Shown piece after piece: positions 1 to 7,604 of a stretch of 64,000 nt of DNA (its first letter is position 1; every line of letters starts with the position of its first letter). This DNA comes from JALRBM01 sp964477195 (GTDB taxonomy: Bacteria > Patescibacteriota > Saccharimonadia > Saccharimonadales > Saccharimonadaceae). The notes beneath the pieces were generated by a model. That model saw nothing but the letters and a program-made list of their open reading frames with translations. It was not told where the DNA came from and made no database searches. The stretch covers positions 13,158 through 77,157 of the forward strand of contig CAYZCX010000005.1 in assembly GCA_964477195.1 (NCBI GenBank). The letters run 5' to 3'. The position numbers were made by a program, and so were the translations under genes.

Positions 1-31
1 TTTGTTTGGTTTCAGTGATCCAATCCCTCTA

Positions 32-60
32 TTGTGTGATACTAAACACAAGCGTACACT
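32..60 (+). promoter_or_regulatory. Promoter of leader peptide and threonine-dehydratase-like gene
   Basis: TTGTGT (32-37) and TACACT (55-60) are separated by 17 bases, the standard sigma70-type spacing. Transcription would start near 67-69, at the ATG of the short leader reading frame at 69. This leaves an mRNA leader of about 138 bases before the structural gene. Confidence 0.6.
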
Positions 61-68
61 AAATAGTA

Positions 69-140
69 ATGAGTCACACGCAAAACATTATTAGCATTAT
101 TATTGCTCCCGCCCATGCGGTCATGTTTGCACACTCGTAA
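69..140 (+). CDS. Leader peptide rich in isoleucine codons (putative attenuator peptide)
   Basis: A 23-codon reading frame with ATG at 69 and TAA at 138-140. Codons 7-12 read Ile-Ile-Ser-Ile-Ile-Ile, all isoleucines as ATT. The ATG lies 8 bases after the -10 box, so the leader message would be leaderless like many genes here. A terminator-like hairpin follows at 160-189, then a gene resembling threonine dehydratase, the first enzyme of isoleucine synthesis. This is the classic layout of ribosome-mediated attenuation (ilv leaders). Translation and function are inferred; no clear antiterminator was found. Confidence 0.5.
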   Translation: MSHTQNIISIIIAPAHAVMFAHS

Positions 141-159
141 AAATATATCACGAAAAGCA

Positions 160-189
160 AGCTCCTGGCCGCCGCGCCGGGAGCTTTTA
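160..189 (+). terminator. Terminator-like hairpin in the leader (candidate attenuator)
   Basis: AGCTCCTGGC (160-169) pairs with GCCGGGAGCT (176-185) with one G-U pair, followed by TTTTAATTT. It lies between the putative leader peptide and the start codon at 206, with no room for another promoter behind it, so it would act inside the leader transcript. Confidence 0.6.
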
Positions 190-205
190 ATTTAAGGAGA
201 GAATT

Positions 206-1228
206 ATGACAAAAACGCTAGAACATATGAGTCTTGGCGATGCCGCGTATGAGTTATTCAACGCAAATAGAGAAGTAGTCGGCGACCATTTTAGGGTTGA
301 GCCGCTCGAGGTCGAATTTCCTTATCTCGCGACAGATCTCGCCCGTGAATTCGGAGCGCGAAGTCTCTTTCTCGCTCGAGCGGGCGACAACGAAGCAGGA
401 ACATCAAAAGCTCGCGGGGCCTTCGTCGGCGCAAGCCTCCTTAAGGCCCAGGGTGCGGAGAAAATTCGCCTAGCATCGGCCGGCAACCACGCACGCGGCA
501 GTGTTATTGCCGCACGGGTTCTTGGCATGGGCGCAAACGTTGCCGTTCCAGCATCGGCACCATACGAAAAAAGCGATGGACTTTACTCTCTAATGGACGA
601 TTCGCGACTCCATGTAGAGAGGGTAGAGGGAGCATTTGCCAATGCCAACGATTGGATATTGGCACATCCGGAGCTAGGCGAATTGCTTCATCCCTACGAC
701 GATCCCGGGGTTATCGCTGGACAAGGAACACTTGCCGATGATATATTCCGGGCTCTTCCCGATACAGATAGAGTTGTTGTTGCCCTTGGGGGAGGGGGTC
801 ATGCCGCTGGTATTCGTGAACGAGCCGACGAACTTGGTTACGAGAGGGCAATCGTTCATGGTATCGAAGCCGAGGGAAGTGATAGCCTTTCCGTGAGTCT
901 TGAGAGCGGCAATATCATGCCTGCCACCAACCCAAACGCGCGGTATGGAGGCTCGGCTGTCAGATATGTCGGCGAGCGAGCGCTGAAAGTTCTGCGAGAT
1001 GCCGACAAACGATTTGAGGTTTCTTCAGTATCTGATGATGAAGTAGAAAAAGTAATGGGGTTGTACCAACAACTACGCAGAGACCTATGGCGAATGGATA
1101 CGCCGGCGTATGAGCCGACGACACTTGTTGCAGTTGCTGGACTTGCCGCCATTGCGAGGGATCACCCTGATGAAACCATCGTTGTCGTAGGGACCGGCCA
1201 TAACGCGCCACTTCCTGACTATATATAA
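206..1228 (+). CDS. PLP-dependent threonine/serine dehydratase-like protein (fold type II)
   Basis: A 340-residue pyridoxal-phosphate enzyme of the tryptophan-synthase beta/threonine dehydratase fold. Visible family motifs are SKARGAF (the Lys that binds PLP, near residue 68), ASAGNHARG (substrate/Asn loop) and the glycine-rich phosphate loop GGGGHAAG near residue 200. Length fits catabolic or ACT-less threonine dehydratase; no C-terminal ACT regulatory domain is seen. The likely reaction is deamination of threonine to 2-oxobutyrate, or of serine to pyruvate. Start ATG follows an AAGGAGAG ribosome site. The isoleucine-codon leader upstream favours a link to isoleucine synthesis. Exact substrate is not certain; other fold-type-II lyases are possible. 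Confidence 0.85.
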   Translation: MTKTLEHMSLGDAAYELFNANREVVGDHFRVEPLEVEFPYLATDLAREFGARSLFLARAGDNEAGTSKARGAFVGASLLKAQGAEKIRLASAGNHARGSVIAARVLGMGANVAVPASAPYEKSDGLYSLMDDSRLHVERVEGAFANANDWILAHPELGELLHPYDDPGVIAGQGTLADDIFRALPDTDRVVVALGGGGHAAGIRERADELGYERAIVHGIEAEGSDSLSVSLESGNIMPATNPNARYGGSAVRYVGERALKVLRDADKRFEVSSVSDDEVEKVMGLYQQLRRDLWRMDTPAYEPTTLVAVAGLAAIARDHPDETIVVVGTGHNAPLPDYI

Positions 1229-1283
1229 AAATAACAACATTTTACACTTTACCCCTGATATTTTTGTGGAAAAAGAGAAGCGA

Positions 1284-1313
1284 TTGTACGAATACAGAAG
1301 AGATTGCTACAAT
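1284..1313 (+). promoter_or_regulatory. Promoter of pilin gene
   Basis: TTGTAC (1284-1289), 18-base spacer, TACAAT (1308-1313). The start codon at 1329 is close behind and has no clear ribosome-binding site, so the leader is very short. Confidence 0.55.
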
Positions 1314-1328
1314 ACATACATAACCATC

Positions 1329-1847
1329 ATGCGTTTTACTCAAAGAGGCTTCACTATCACCGAACTACTCATCGTCATCGTGACGATTGGTATCTTGGCG
1401 AGTATCGTTCTCGTCACTTATAATGGGGTCCAGGCGCGTGCGCAAGATGCCGCAGTCCAATCCGATCTTGATAACATCGCTGGCGTCCTGGAATCCTATC
1501 GCGCTCGAGATGATGGGTCAAACTCAAGTCATGAATACCCACGAACCAAAACCATACTTGAGACGCTTGGCATAAAAGCATCAAAAAGCTCTTATAATAC
1601 CTCAGTGACATACAACATGATTTATTGCATAGCAAATTCAGGTAGTGATGCCTACAAACAGTATAAGCTCATTGCGCTCAGTAAATCAGGAAAAGTCTTT
1701 ATGATGACCCAAGACGGCTTTGCGCCAAATTCATTCACTGCAAGCGATCTTACTTCGACAATCTGCTCGAGTACCCTCAGTATGGGCCTCGTTTCCAATG
1801 GAATGTATGCGGCAAATACATGGCAGGATTGGGTCGGAAACTCCTAA
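1329..1847 (+). CDS. Type IV pilin-like protein with prepilin methylation motif
   Basis: 172 residues. The N-terminus reads QRGFTITELLIVIVTIGILA, a type III signal peptide: basic leader, Gly cut site before Phe, Glu at position 5 of the mature protein, then a hydrophobic helix that anchors in the membrane and packs the pilus core. It would be cut and methylated by a prepilin peptidase (not in this window). The remaining globular part carries Cys residues that could form the usual C-terminal disulfide. I chose ATG 1329 rather than an earlier in-frame codon because the promoter -10 overlaps the upstream part and the motif begins here. A second pilin-like protein is at 58589. Confidence 0.85.
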   Translation: MRFTQRGFTITELLIVIVTIGILASIVLVTYNGVQARAQDAAVQSDLDNIAGVLESYRARDDGSNSSHEYPRTKTILETLGIKASKSSYNTSVTYNMIYCIANSGSDAYKQYKLIALSKSGKVFMMTQDGFAPNSFTASDLTSTICSSTLSMGLVSNGMYAANTWQDWVGNS

Positions 1848-1858
1848 CCACCTGAACC

Positions 1859-1890
1859 TTGACATAGTATATAGGCTATTTTAATATACT
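1859..1890 (+). promoter_or_regulatory. Promoter of the accessory gene at 1925
   Basis: Consensus -35 TTGACA (1859-1864), followed by overlapping -10 candidates TAATAT and TATACT within 1882-1890. The start codon is 35 bases downstream behind a GCTTGGAGA ribosome site. Confidence 0.55.
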
Positions 1891-1924
1891 ACTCGAGGAA
1901 GACTACAAGAAGCTTGGAGACACT

Positions 1925-2359
1925 ATGGGTACGGTATTCACCGATGACCTGGGCAAGTTCTCTCAGGGTGGCTGCGTTATGTGCTGGCCATTTTGGGTAG
2001 TTCAGCATGGGAGCAAACGAACGTGGCATGTCGTCATCACATTCGACGGTTCTGAGTACGCAGTCTACGAGGATGGTCACGATGCCCATGTGCCCTACAG
2101 GGCCTGGAGGCAGCGCGACTTCGTTGTGGTGCGAAACGCAGAGGACGAGAACAATCGCATCTCTGCCGTACTACGCGTAAGTCAGTCCGGACAAGCAGTC
2201 GCGGTTATTCCCGTTTATCGGGATTATAGCCCCGAAACACACGATGCAGCCTCGTGGCACAGCGGGATGCGGATCGTACAGAAAAGCCTCGAGGATGTCA
2301 TCGTCAGGGAGTGGGACCCGGAGCGAGAATCCCTCTACATCTCCCAGAGGGACGACTAA
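1925..2359 (+). CDS. Hypothetical protein, single accessory unit
   Basis: 144 residues, no family recognised. It has no signal peptide or membrane helix, is rich in Trp, Val and charged residues, and has an N-terminal segment with two Cys (GGCVMCWPFW) that could bind metal or form a disulfide. GC-richer than the pilin gene before it and the gene after it. It has its own consensus promoter, Shine-Dalgarno site and a 17-base-pair hairpin right behind the stop, so it is a self-contained transcription unit. The reading frame is convincing because codon use and flanking signals agree; the function is unknown. Confidence 0.7.
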   Translation: MGTVFTDDLGKFSQGGCVMCWPFWVVQHGSKRTWHVVITFDGSEYAVYEDGHDAHVPYRAWRQRDFVVVRNAEDENNRISAVLRVSQSGQAVAVIPVYRDYSPETHDAASWHSGMRIVQKSLEDVIVREWDPERESLYISQRDD

Positions 2360-2365
2360 CCTCAT

Positions 2366-2410
2366 CCAGTAAGGTGTGGCGCGCTTTTTCGCAGCGCCAC
2401 ACCTTACTGG
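2366..2410 (+). terminator. Long perfect hairpin behind gene 1925-2359
   Basis: A 17-base-pair perfect stem (2366-2382 with 2394-2410) starting six bases after the stop codon. No U-run follows on either strand, so it is a weak classical terminator; it may block readthrough or protect the 3' end. Confidence 0.5.
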
Positions 2411-2496
2411 AACAGTCCATATATTGACACTTTTTAACTTCATTGATATATATAAGGGTAATACACACCAAAATAGACAAAGGAAAAGCGAGAACC

Positions 2497-3012
2497 ATGT
2501 CTGAATTACCCGAAAAACAAGTAAAGCGGCTGCGGTCGCTTATCCAGGAAGCAGAAACTAACTTGGCCGCCGCAAAAGAACTTCTTATTAGCATCGTCGG
2601 TGACGATGGGAATGTTGTGACGCCACGAAATAGCCAAGAAGAAGTTGGCGGAAAGGTCATCGAAGGCGTCTTTGACGGCCAAATAATGATCGGGCCAGAT
2701 GGAAAAAGCTATCCCGTTCCAGCCAATTACGCGAGTAAATCAAAGCTCGTAGAGGGCGATATACTCAAGCTCACGATCGCTGATGACGGTGGATTTATCT
2801 ACAAACAAATCGGCCCTGTCGTTCGCAAACAAATTATTGGAACGCTTGTCCAGCATGATGGGACCTACTACGTCGAAGCAAATGGCAAAGAATACCGAAT
2901 TCTTCTTGCAAGCGTCACATACTTCCGACTCACAGAAGGAAACCAGGTGACCATTATTATCCCAGAAGATAATCCTGACGCCACATGGGCGGCAGTCGAA
3001 GCCTCTCTTTAG
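2497..3012 (+). CDS. Conserved-looking hypothetical protein with N-terminal coiled coil
   Basis: 171 residues from ATG 2497. Residues 1-35 are predicted from the sequence to form an amphipathic coiled coil (Lys/Arg/Glu/Leu pattern). The remainder alternates hydrophobic and polar residues with Gly turns, including a segment around PDGKSYPVPANYASKSKLV, suggesting small beta-rich domains that bind or scaffold. No catalytic motif. AT-leaning composition fits the core set. It is followed after 7 bases by the DUF2797 gene, so both are likely cotranscribed. No named function can be given. The start could be earlier (2443), but 2497 gives a cleaner N-terminus. Confidence 0.65.
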   Translation: MSELPEKQVKRLRSLIQEAETNLAAAKELLISIVGDDGNVVTPRNSQEEVGGKVIEGVFDGQIMIGPDGKSYPVPANYASKSKLVEGDILKLTIADDGGFIYKQIGPVVRKQIIGTLVQHDGTYYVEANGKEYRILLASVTYFRLTEGNQVTIIIPEDNPDATWAAVEASL

Positions 3013-3019
3013 GCTACTT

Positions 3020-3904
3020 ATGCTCGAGGCGGGCACATATCTCCTTGGAAATGTCGGCTTTAACAGTGCAGACACGCCGACGCTCACTCTCCAGCGAGAT
3101 GGTTATCTCGCGAATGTAGAACCCCTTCATCAAGAAATAAGTCTTGTATTCGATACCTCCGAGCGTCATTGCATTGGTTGGGGTGATCTTGCGACAGGCG
3201 AACGCTTTGTTTGTCCCGAAAATGCCATTATTGCCGAAAAATACGAACAGTGCCCCGCATGTCAGCAGCGAACCGGATTTAATCCGGCATTTTATCATGC
3301 TACCAGTGTTTCTAAGAAGCAAGAAACACGCAATCAAGAGCCCCATCTTCTTTACCTTGCCTATTTCGGCCCCGGAGTTATAAAAGTGGGAATTTCACAC
3401 GCAAAGCGGGGAAATGCTCGTCTTCTTGAACAAGGCGCACGAGCCGCGCTTATCCTCGAAACATTTCCTACGGCACTTATCGCTCGTGATTATGAAGCCC
3501 AGATTGCTAAGCTCGAGAATATAGCCGAAACAATACAGCTTCGCAAAAAACAACAACTCCTTAGCACGTATGCTCACGACCAGGAAATTGCCCAAAATGA
3601 GCTGCTCAAGACAAAACAACGTATCGAAGAAACTCTTGGCGTTTCGTTTACAAATACAGACGTTCTTACTCTCGATTCTGTCTTTTTTCCTCACGGAACA
3701 CCTCTCCTTAAGAACGCCATCGATTGTACAGAGCAGAATCGCATATCTGGAAAGGTCGCTGGCATGTTAGGATCATTTCTTTTTTGTACCTACGAAGACG
3801 AGCTCGTCTATATTCCTATCAAGAAATTCATTGGATATAAGGCATCTCTCGACTTCAAGATAACACCGCTTACACTCCCTGCTCAGCAAATATCACTTTT
3901 CTAG
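3020..3904 (+). CDS. DUF2797 family protein
   Basis: 294 residues. The segment LAYFGPGVIKVGISHAKRG followed by RLLEQGARAA is the recognisable core of DUF2797 proteins, which resembles a GIY-YIG-type nuclease fold. Before it, near residue 78, is CPACQQR, half of a probable zinc site, with further Cys at residues 51 and 65. Family function is not established; nucleic-acid binding or cleavage is a reasonable guess. It lies 7 bases after the preceding gene, suggesting one operon. The length agrees with the family. The start codon ATG 3020 has a weak ribosome site, consistent with translational coupling. Confidence 0.8.
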   Translation: MLEAGTYLLGNVGFNSADTPTLTLQRDGYLANVEPLHQEISLVFDTSERHCIGWGDLATGERFVCPENAIIAEKYEQCPACQQRTGFNPAFYHATSVSKKQETRNQEPHLLYLAYFGPGVIKVGISHAKRGNARLLEQGARAALILETFPTALIARDYEAQIAKLENIAETIQLRKKQQLLSTYAHDQEIAQNELLKTKQRIEETLGVSFTNTDVLTLDSVFFPHGTPLLKNAIDCTEQNRISGKVAGMLGSFLFCTYEDELVYIPIKKFIGYKASLDFKITPLTLPAQQISLF

Positions 3905-4014
3905 GGAGATAACCTCAATAATTGCAAAAAAGAAGCTCCCCGTAGATTATTCGGTCATTCTAGAGTATGATGAACAGCGTAACTTGCTGGCCAACAGACT
4001 GACCAGGAGCGACT

Positions 4015-4371
4015 GTGTCGATCATCGAAAACCCACCGACAGTGTGGTTTGACGCCTTCCATGGTGGATTCAAAATCACCATGCTGAGAGATTCGTTTTT
4101 CATACAAGACGGTAAAATGGATGACTTCGTGGAAAAAGCCAAGCCCAGAAAAGGCGTGAAAGATGTCATTGTCGAGGAGGATGCCCCGACGCATATTACC
4201 TGGAAGATTACACTTGAGGAAGGGTACTATGAAAGGCCAATTCAGACCGCAGGACCGGTGGGTCTCGTGTTTGCGAGCAGCTCGCATCCGACGTGCTACG
4301 CAAAGCACTACCGCGTGAACAATAAAACAGTAACCCCCAAAGCTTGGTTCGAAGCGCTCTGCGGGATGTGA
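4015..4371 (+). CDS. Hypothetical protein, accessory
   Basis: 118 residues from GTG 4015, chosen because AGGAG stands 6 bases upstream. No family recognised. The sequence has a mixed beta/alpha pattern with an aromatic-rich start (PTVWFDAFHGGFKITML), no signal peptide and no membrane segment. GC-richer than the dnaX region. It stands alone between DUF2797 and the next small accessory gene, in an intergenic slot upstream of dnaX. Function unknown; moderate confidence that it is a real gene. Confidence 0.6.
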   Translation: MSIIENPPTVWFDAFHGGFKITMLRDSFFIQDGKMDDFVEKAKPRKGVKDVIVEEDAPTHITWKITLEEGYYERPIQTAGPVGLVFASSSHPTCYAKHYRVNNKTVTPKAWFEALCGM

Positions 4372-4431
4372 ACTGCATCCGCTTGTCAGTTGGTCTTATA
4401 ACCGATTCGATCTACAACGTCTGGAGTGTCT

Positions 4432-4674
4432 ATGTATTACGCGATTATCCCTCATGACTCTGGCGGGGCGATGCGTCCACGAGACGGCGAAGTTCACGGT
4501 GAATCTCCCGCAGAACTCTTGAAAAACGCGCGAGCGAAGGAAGGAAGCGGATGGTTTTTGTCGAGAATCGTCCACGTAAATAACGATGACGACCGTGACA
4601 CGACCACCCTCTGGCGAGAAGGGGCTGGGTGGTTGGAGGCAATCGATCGCTTCTTCCCGCCCGTGGGCAAGTGA
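4432..4674 (+). CDS. Small hypothetical protein, accessory
   Basis: 80 residues from ATG 4432, preferred over GTG 4426 because GGAG lies 5 bases before it. Hydrophilic, no known motif; contains HDSGGAMRPRDGEVHGE and a C-terminal GAGWLEAIDRFFPP. The architecture (own hairpin terminator directly after the stop, GC-rich codons) is that of the other accessory single-gene units. No function can be assigned. Confidence 0.6.
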   Translation: MYYAIIPHDSGGAMRPRDGEVHGESPAELLKNARAKEGSGWFLSRIVHVNNDDDRDTTTLWREGAGWLEAIDRFFPPVGK

Positions 4675-4678
4675 CGAC

Positions 4679-4728
4679 AGCCCGGTCTGGAGAATCTCAA
4701 GCCGATTCTCCAGACCGGGCTTATTTTT
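4679..4728 (+). terminator. Rho-independent terminator
   Basis: An 18-base-pair stem (AGCCCGGTCTGGAGAATC with its complement, 4679-4721), 7-base loop, followed by TATTTTTAT. It isolates the accessory genes from dnaX downstream. Confidence 0.8.
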
Positions 4729-4803
4729 ATATGTAAAATCACAACATCCGAATACTCATAAATATCGTACAATGGAATGAGAAAACGTGAGGGGAAATAA
4801 ACA

Positions 4804-6213
4804 GTGTCAAAAGCGCTTTATAGAAAGTATCGGAGCAAATCACTTGACGAGATCGTCGGGCAAGGTCATGTTACCGATGTGCTTTCACGAGCACTCAAAC
4901 AAGGAAAAATCGCCCATGCCTATCTCCTGACTGGACCAAGGGGGGTTGGCAAGACGTCAATTGCGCGTATTTTGGCACACGAGATCAATGGCTTGACCTA
5001 TGGCGATGACACGACTCATCTGGATATCATAGAGATCGACGCTGCGAGCAACAACGGGGTGGAAGACGTCCGAGATCTTCGTGAAAAGGTGCAAATTGCG
5101 CCCGTCTCCGCGCGCAAAAAGATATATATCATCGACGAAGTTCACATGCTTTCAAAAGCAGCCTTCAATGCGCTCCTCAAAACACTTGAAGAGCCGCCTG
5201 AGCATGCTGTTTTTATCCTTGCCACAACCGATCTCGATAAACTCCCCGCGACCATTATCAGCCGCGTTCAACGGTTTCATTTTCGTTCAATCACCCCTGC
5301 AGATGCAGCAAAACATCTTCGACATATTGCCGACCAAGAAAAAATTGCCATCGACGACGAGGCACTTGCGCTCATTGCCGAGCGAGGTGATGGAAGCTTT
5401 CGCGATAGCATTAGCTTGCTCGATCAGCTCAGTAGCCTGGCCGATGAAAAAAGTGGTATTACTCGCGAACTTGTCGAACGTGCTATCGGACTCGCCCCAC
5501 AAGAGCAGGTACAAAAACTCATTGAAGCCCACCAAGCAAAAAACCTTGAGAGTATTATCACTCTTCTCTATGATGCCGAGCAAAGTGGTATCCAGCCAAA
5601 TGTCCTCACCGCTCAGTTAATCACGGCGATTCGAACTCATCTCGGTGAATCTCCGCAGCTTCTCTCTCTCTTGGACAAGCTACTCGATGTCGCAAAGTCA
5701 TCTCAGCCAAATGTGAAACTTCTCACTGTTTTGGCCGAAAATACTCAGCCGCCCAAGCCAAAAAGTATCGCTTTGGTTGCACCCACCCCCATGGTGAGTG
5801 CACCTGTTGCAGCGGTCAAAAAGCTCCCCGATGAACCAGTTGTCGTCAAGGAGGAGTCACTTGTTCCAATAGCCCCGCCAAAAAAGAAACAAACGGCACC
5901 TAAGGGCGAGCTCGACTGGGCGCAGCTCATAGAATATCTCCGCGTCCACTATCTCGCGACATACAGCGTCGTCTCAAAGTGCGGATACGAACTCGAGGGC
6001 GATATTCTTCGAATTTATACAATCAATGCTTTTTACAAGAAAAAGCTCGACGACGCAAAATATCGTACAAATATTGCAGCGTCAATCAGCGAAATTGGTG
6101 CAGGCGAGTGGGAGATAGAGACAATTCCCACACCCCCACCGCCCAAAGATAGCCAAGCGGCGGCTGTTGCTGCTATTATGGGAGGTGGAGAAGAGGTGAA
6201 CGTGGAAGCATAG
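4804..6213 (+). CDS. dnaX: DNA polymerase III subunit gamma/tau
   Basis: 469 residues, clamp-loader AAA+ ATPase that loads the sliding clamp for replication. Walker A GPRGVGKTS (44-52), Walker B/DEAH-like DEVH (111-114), sensor ATTD (140-143), and a Pro/Lys-rich linker near 310-370 leading to a tau-like C-terminal domain. Odd points: the zinc module normally placed between Walker A and the EIDAAS motif is missing (the segment NGLTYGDDTTHLDIIEIDAA has no Cys), and the usual SRC motif reads SRVQRF. Start GTG 4804 has GAGGGGAAAT upstream. It is followed after 18 bases by dnaB. Confidence 0.95.
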   Translation: MSKALYRKYRSKSLDEIVGQGHVTDVLSRALKQGKIAHAYLLTGPRGVGKTSIARILAHEINGLTYGDDTTHLDIIEIDAASNNGVEDVRDLREKVQIAPVSARKKIYIIDEVHMLSKAAFNALLKTLEEPPEHAVFILATTDLDKLPATIISRVQRFHFRSITPADAAKHLRHIADQEKIAIDDEALALIAERGDGSFRDSISLLDQLSSLADEKSGITRELVERAIGLAPQEQVQKLIEAHQAKNLESIITLLYDAEQSGIQPNVLTAQLITAIRTHLGESPQLLSLLDKLLDVAKSSQPNVKLLTVLAENTQPPKPKSIALVAPTPMVSAPVAAVKKLPDEPVVVKEESLVPIAPPKKKQTAPKGELDWAQLIEYLRVHYLATYSVVSKCGYELEGDILRIYTINAFYKKKLDDAKYRTNIAASISEIGAGEWEIETIPTPPPPKDSQAAAVAAIMGGGEEVNVEA

Positions 6214-6231
6214 CGACGTTCCCAACTACAT

Positions 6232-7578
6232 ATGCCAGCAAAAGATATCCCCACCGGAAAAGTCCCACCCCAGAATCTCGATGCCGAAAAGAGCCTGCTT
6301 GGTGCCGTTTTGATTGACGAAGAGACACTTGCCGATATTTCCGAACACGTCACCCCAAAAGATTTCTATGATAAGCGACATGCGACTATCTTTGGTGGCA
6401 TGCGACGACTATATGAAAAACACAAACCAGTCGATCTTTTAACCCTTACAGATGAACTCAAGAAAAAAGACGAGCTCGAAGCAATCGGTGGATCCGCCTA
6501 TTTGACCGAGCTTACCAATTACGTCCCGTCAGCCGCCCATGCGGAATCATACGCTGAGATAGTATCGCAAAAAGCAGTGCGACGCCGACTCATTAAGGCG
6601 AGTGCAGAGATTTCTGAAATGGGTTTCAACGAAGAAACGACCACGCAGGAGCTATTACAACAGGCTGAGTCTGAGCTTTTTGGCGTCAGCGACCAATCGC
6701 TAAAACAAGACCTGGTAAGTATCGAAGAGATTTTGACCGATAGCTTTGATCGCATGGAGGAATTACACCGCAACAAAGGTGCACTTCGGGGTGTACGGAC
6801 CGGCTGGCGCGATCTTGACAACATGACCGCCGGGCTACAGCGCTCAGATCTTATTATCCTTGCCGCTCGACCGGCCATGGGTAAGACAACTCTCGTTACA
6901 AATCTAGCCTATAATGTCGCGACCGTTGCTAAACAATCTGTGCTTTTCTTTAGTCTTGAGATGAGCAAAGAGCAGTTGGTCGATCGTATGCTCGCCGATG
7001 CAAGCGGTGTTGATGCTTGGAATATTCGTACAGGAAACCTTTCTGATGATGATTTTTCAAAATTATCTGAGGCCATGGGCGAAATGGCCGAAGCGCCAAT
7101 CTATCTCGATGACACACCGGGGCTATCGGTCTTAGAAATGCGCACAAAAGCCCGCCGTGCTGCCCACGACGCTCCGCTCGGACTTATTATTATCGACTAT
7201 CTGCAGCTAATGCAGGGAAGCGGTAAAGATAATGGTAACCGCGTGCAAGAGGTGAGTGAGATCTCACGTGGCCTCAAGTTGATCGCCCGCGAACTCAACG
7301 TGCCGGTCATCGCCTTGAGTCAGTTGTCGCGTTCGGTTGAAAGCCGCAGTCCACAGATTCCACAACTTGCCGATCTTCGTGAATCAGGCTCTATCGAGCA
7401 AGACGCCGATATCGTTATGTTTATCTACCGCGAAGCGTATTACAACCCCGAAACCGAACGCGAGAACATCACCGATCTGATTATCGCAAAACACCGTAAT
7501 GGTCCCGTGGGCAAGGTCGAACTCTACTTCCATCCTGAGCGGCTGCGCTTCATGTCTTTGGATAAACGCCATGATTAA
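6232..7578 (+). CDS. dnaB: Replicative DNA helicase
   Basis: 448 residues. N-terminal DnaB domain (residues 10-120, starting PPQNLDAEKSLLGAVL) that binds primase, then a RecA-like motor: Walker A ARPAMGKTT near 220, Walker B LIIIDYLQLMQ near 322, and the arginine-finger/H4 region DLRESGSIEQDADIV near 382. Length matches ordinary DnaB and no intein is present. It unwinds the replication fork as a hexamer. It lies 18 bases behind dnaX and precedes a membrane protein gene with its own promoter. Confidence 0.97.
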   Translation: MPAKDIPTGKVPPQNLDAEKSLLGAVLIDEETLADISEHVTPKDFYDKRHATIFGGMRRLYEKHKPVDLLTLTDELKKKDELEAIGGSAYLTELTNYVPSAAHAESYAEIVSQKAVRRRLIKASAEISEMGFNEETTTQELLQQAESELFGVSDQSLKQDLVSIEEILTDSFDRMEELHRNKGALRGVRTGWRDLDNMTAGLQRSDLIILAARPAMGKTTLVTNLAYNVATVAKQSVLFFSLEMSKEQLVDRMLADASGVDAWNIRTGNLSDDDFSKLSEAMGEMAEAPIYLDDTPGLSVLEMRTKARRAAHDAPLGLIIIDYLQLMQGSGKDNGNRVQEVSEISRGLKLIARELNVPVIALSQLSRSVESRSPQIPQLADLRESGSIEQDADIVMFIYREAYYNPETERENITDLIIAKHRNGPVGKVELYFHPERLRFMSLDKRHD

Positions 7579-7604
7579 ATTCGTGCTATAATCATAAGGA
7601 ATTT

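Noticed and set aside
1266..1328. Longer N-terminus for the pilin from 1266
   Set aside because: The region contains the promoter -10 TACAAT and would place 21 extra residues before a complete type III signal peptide.
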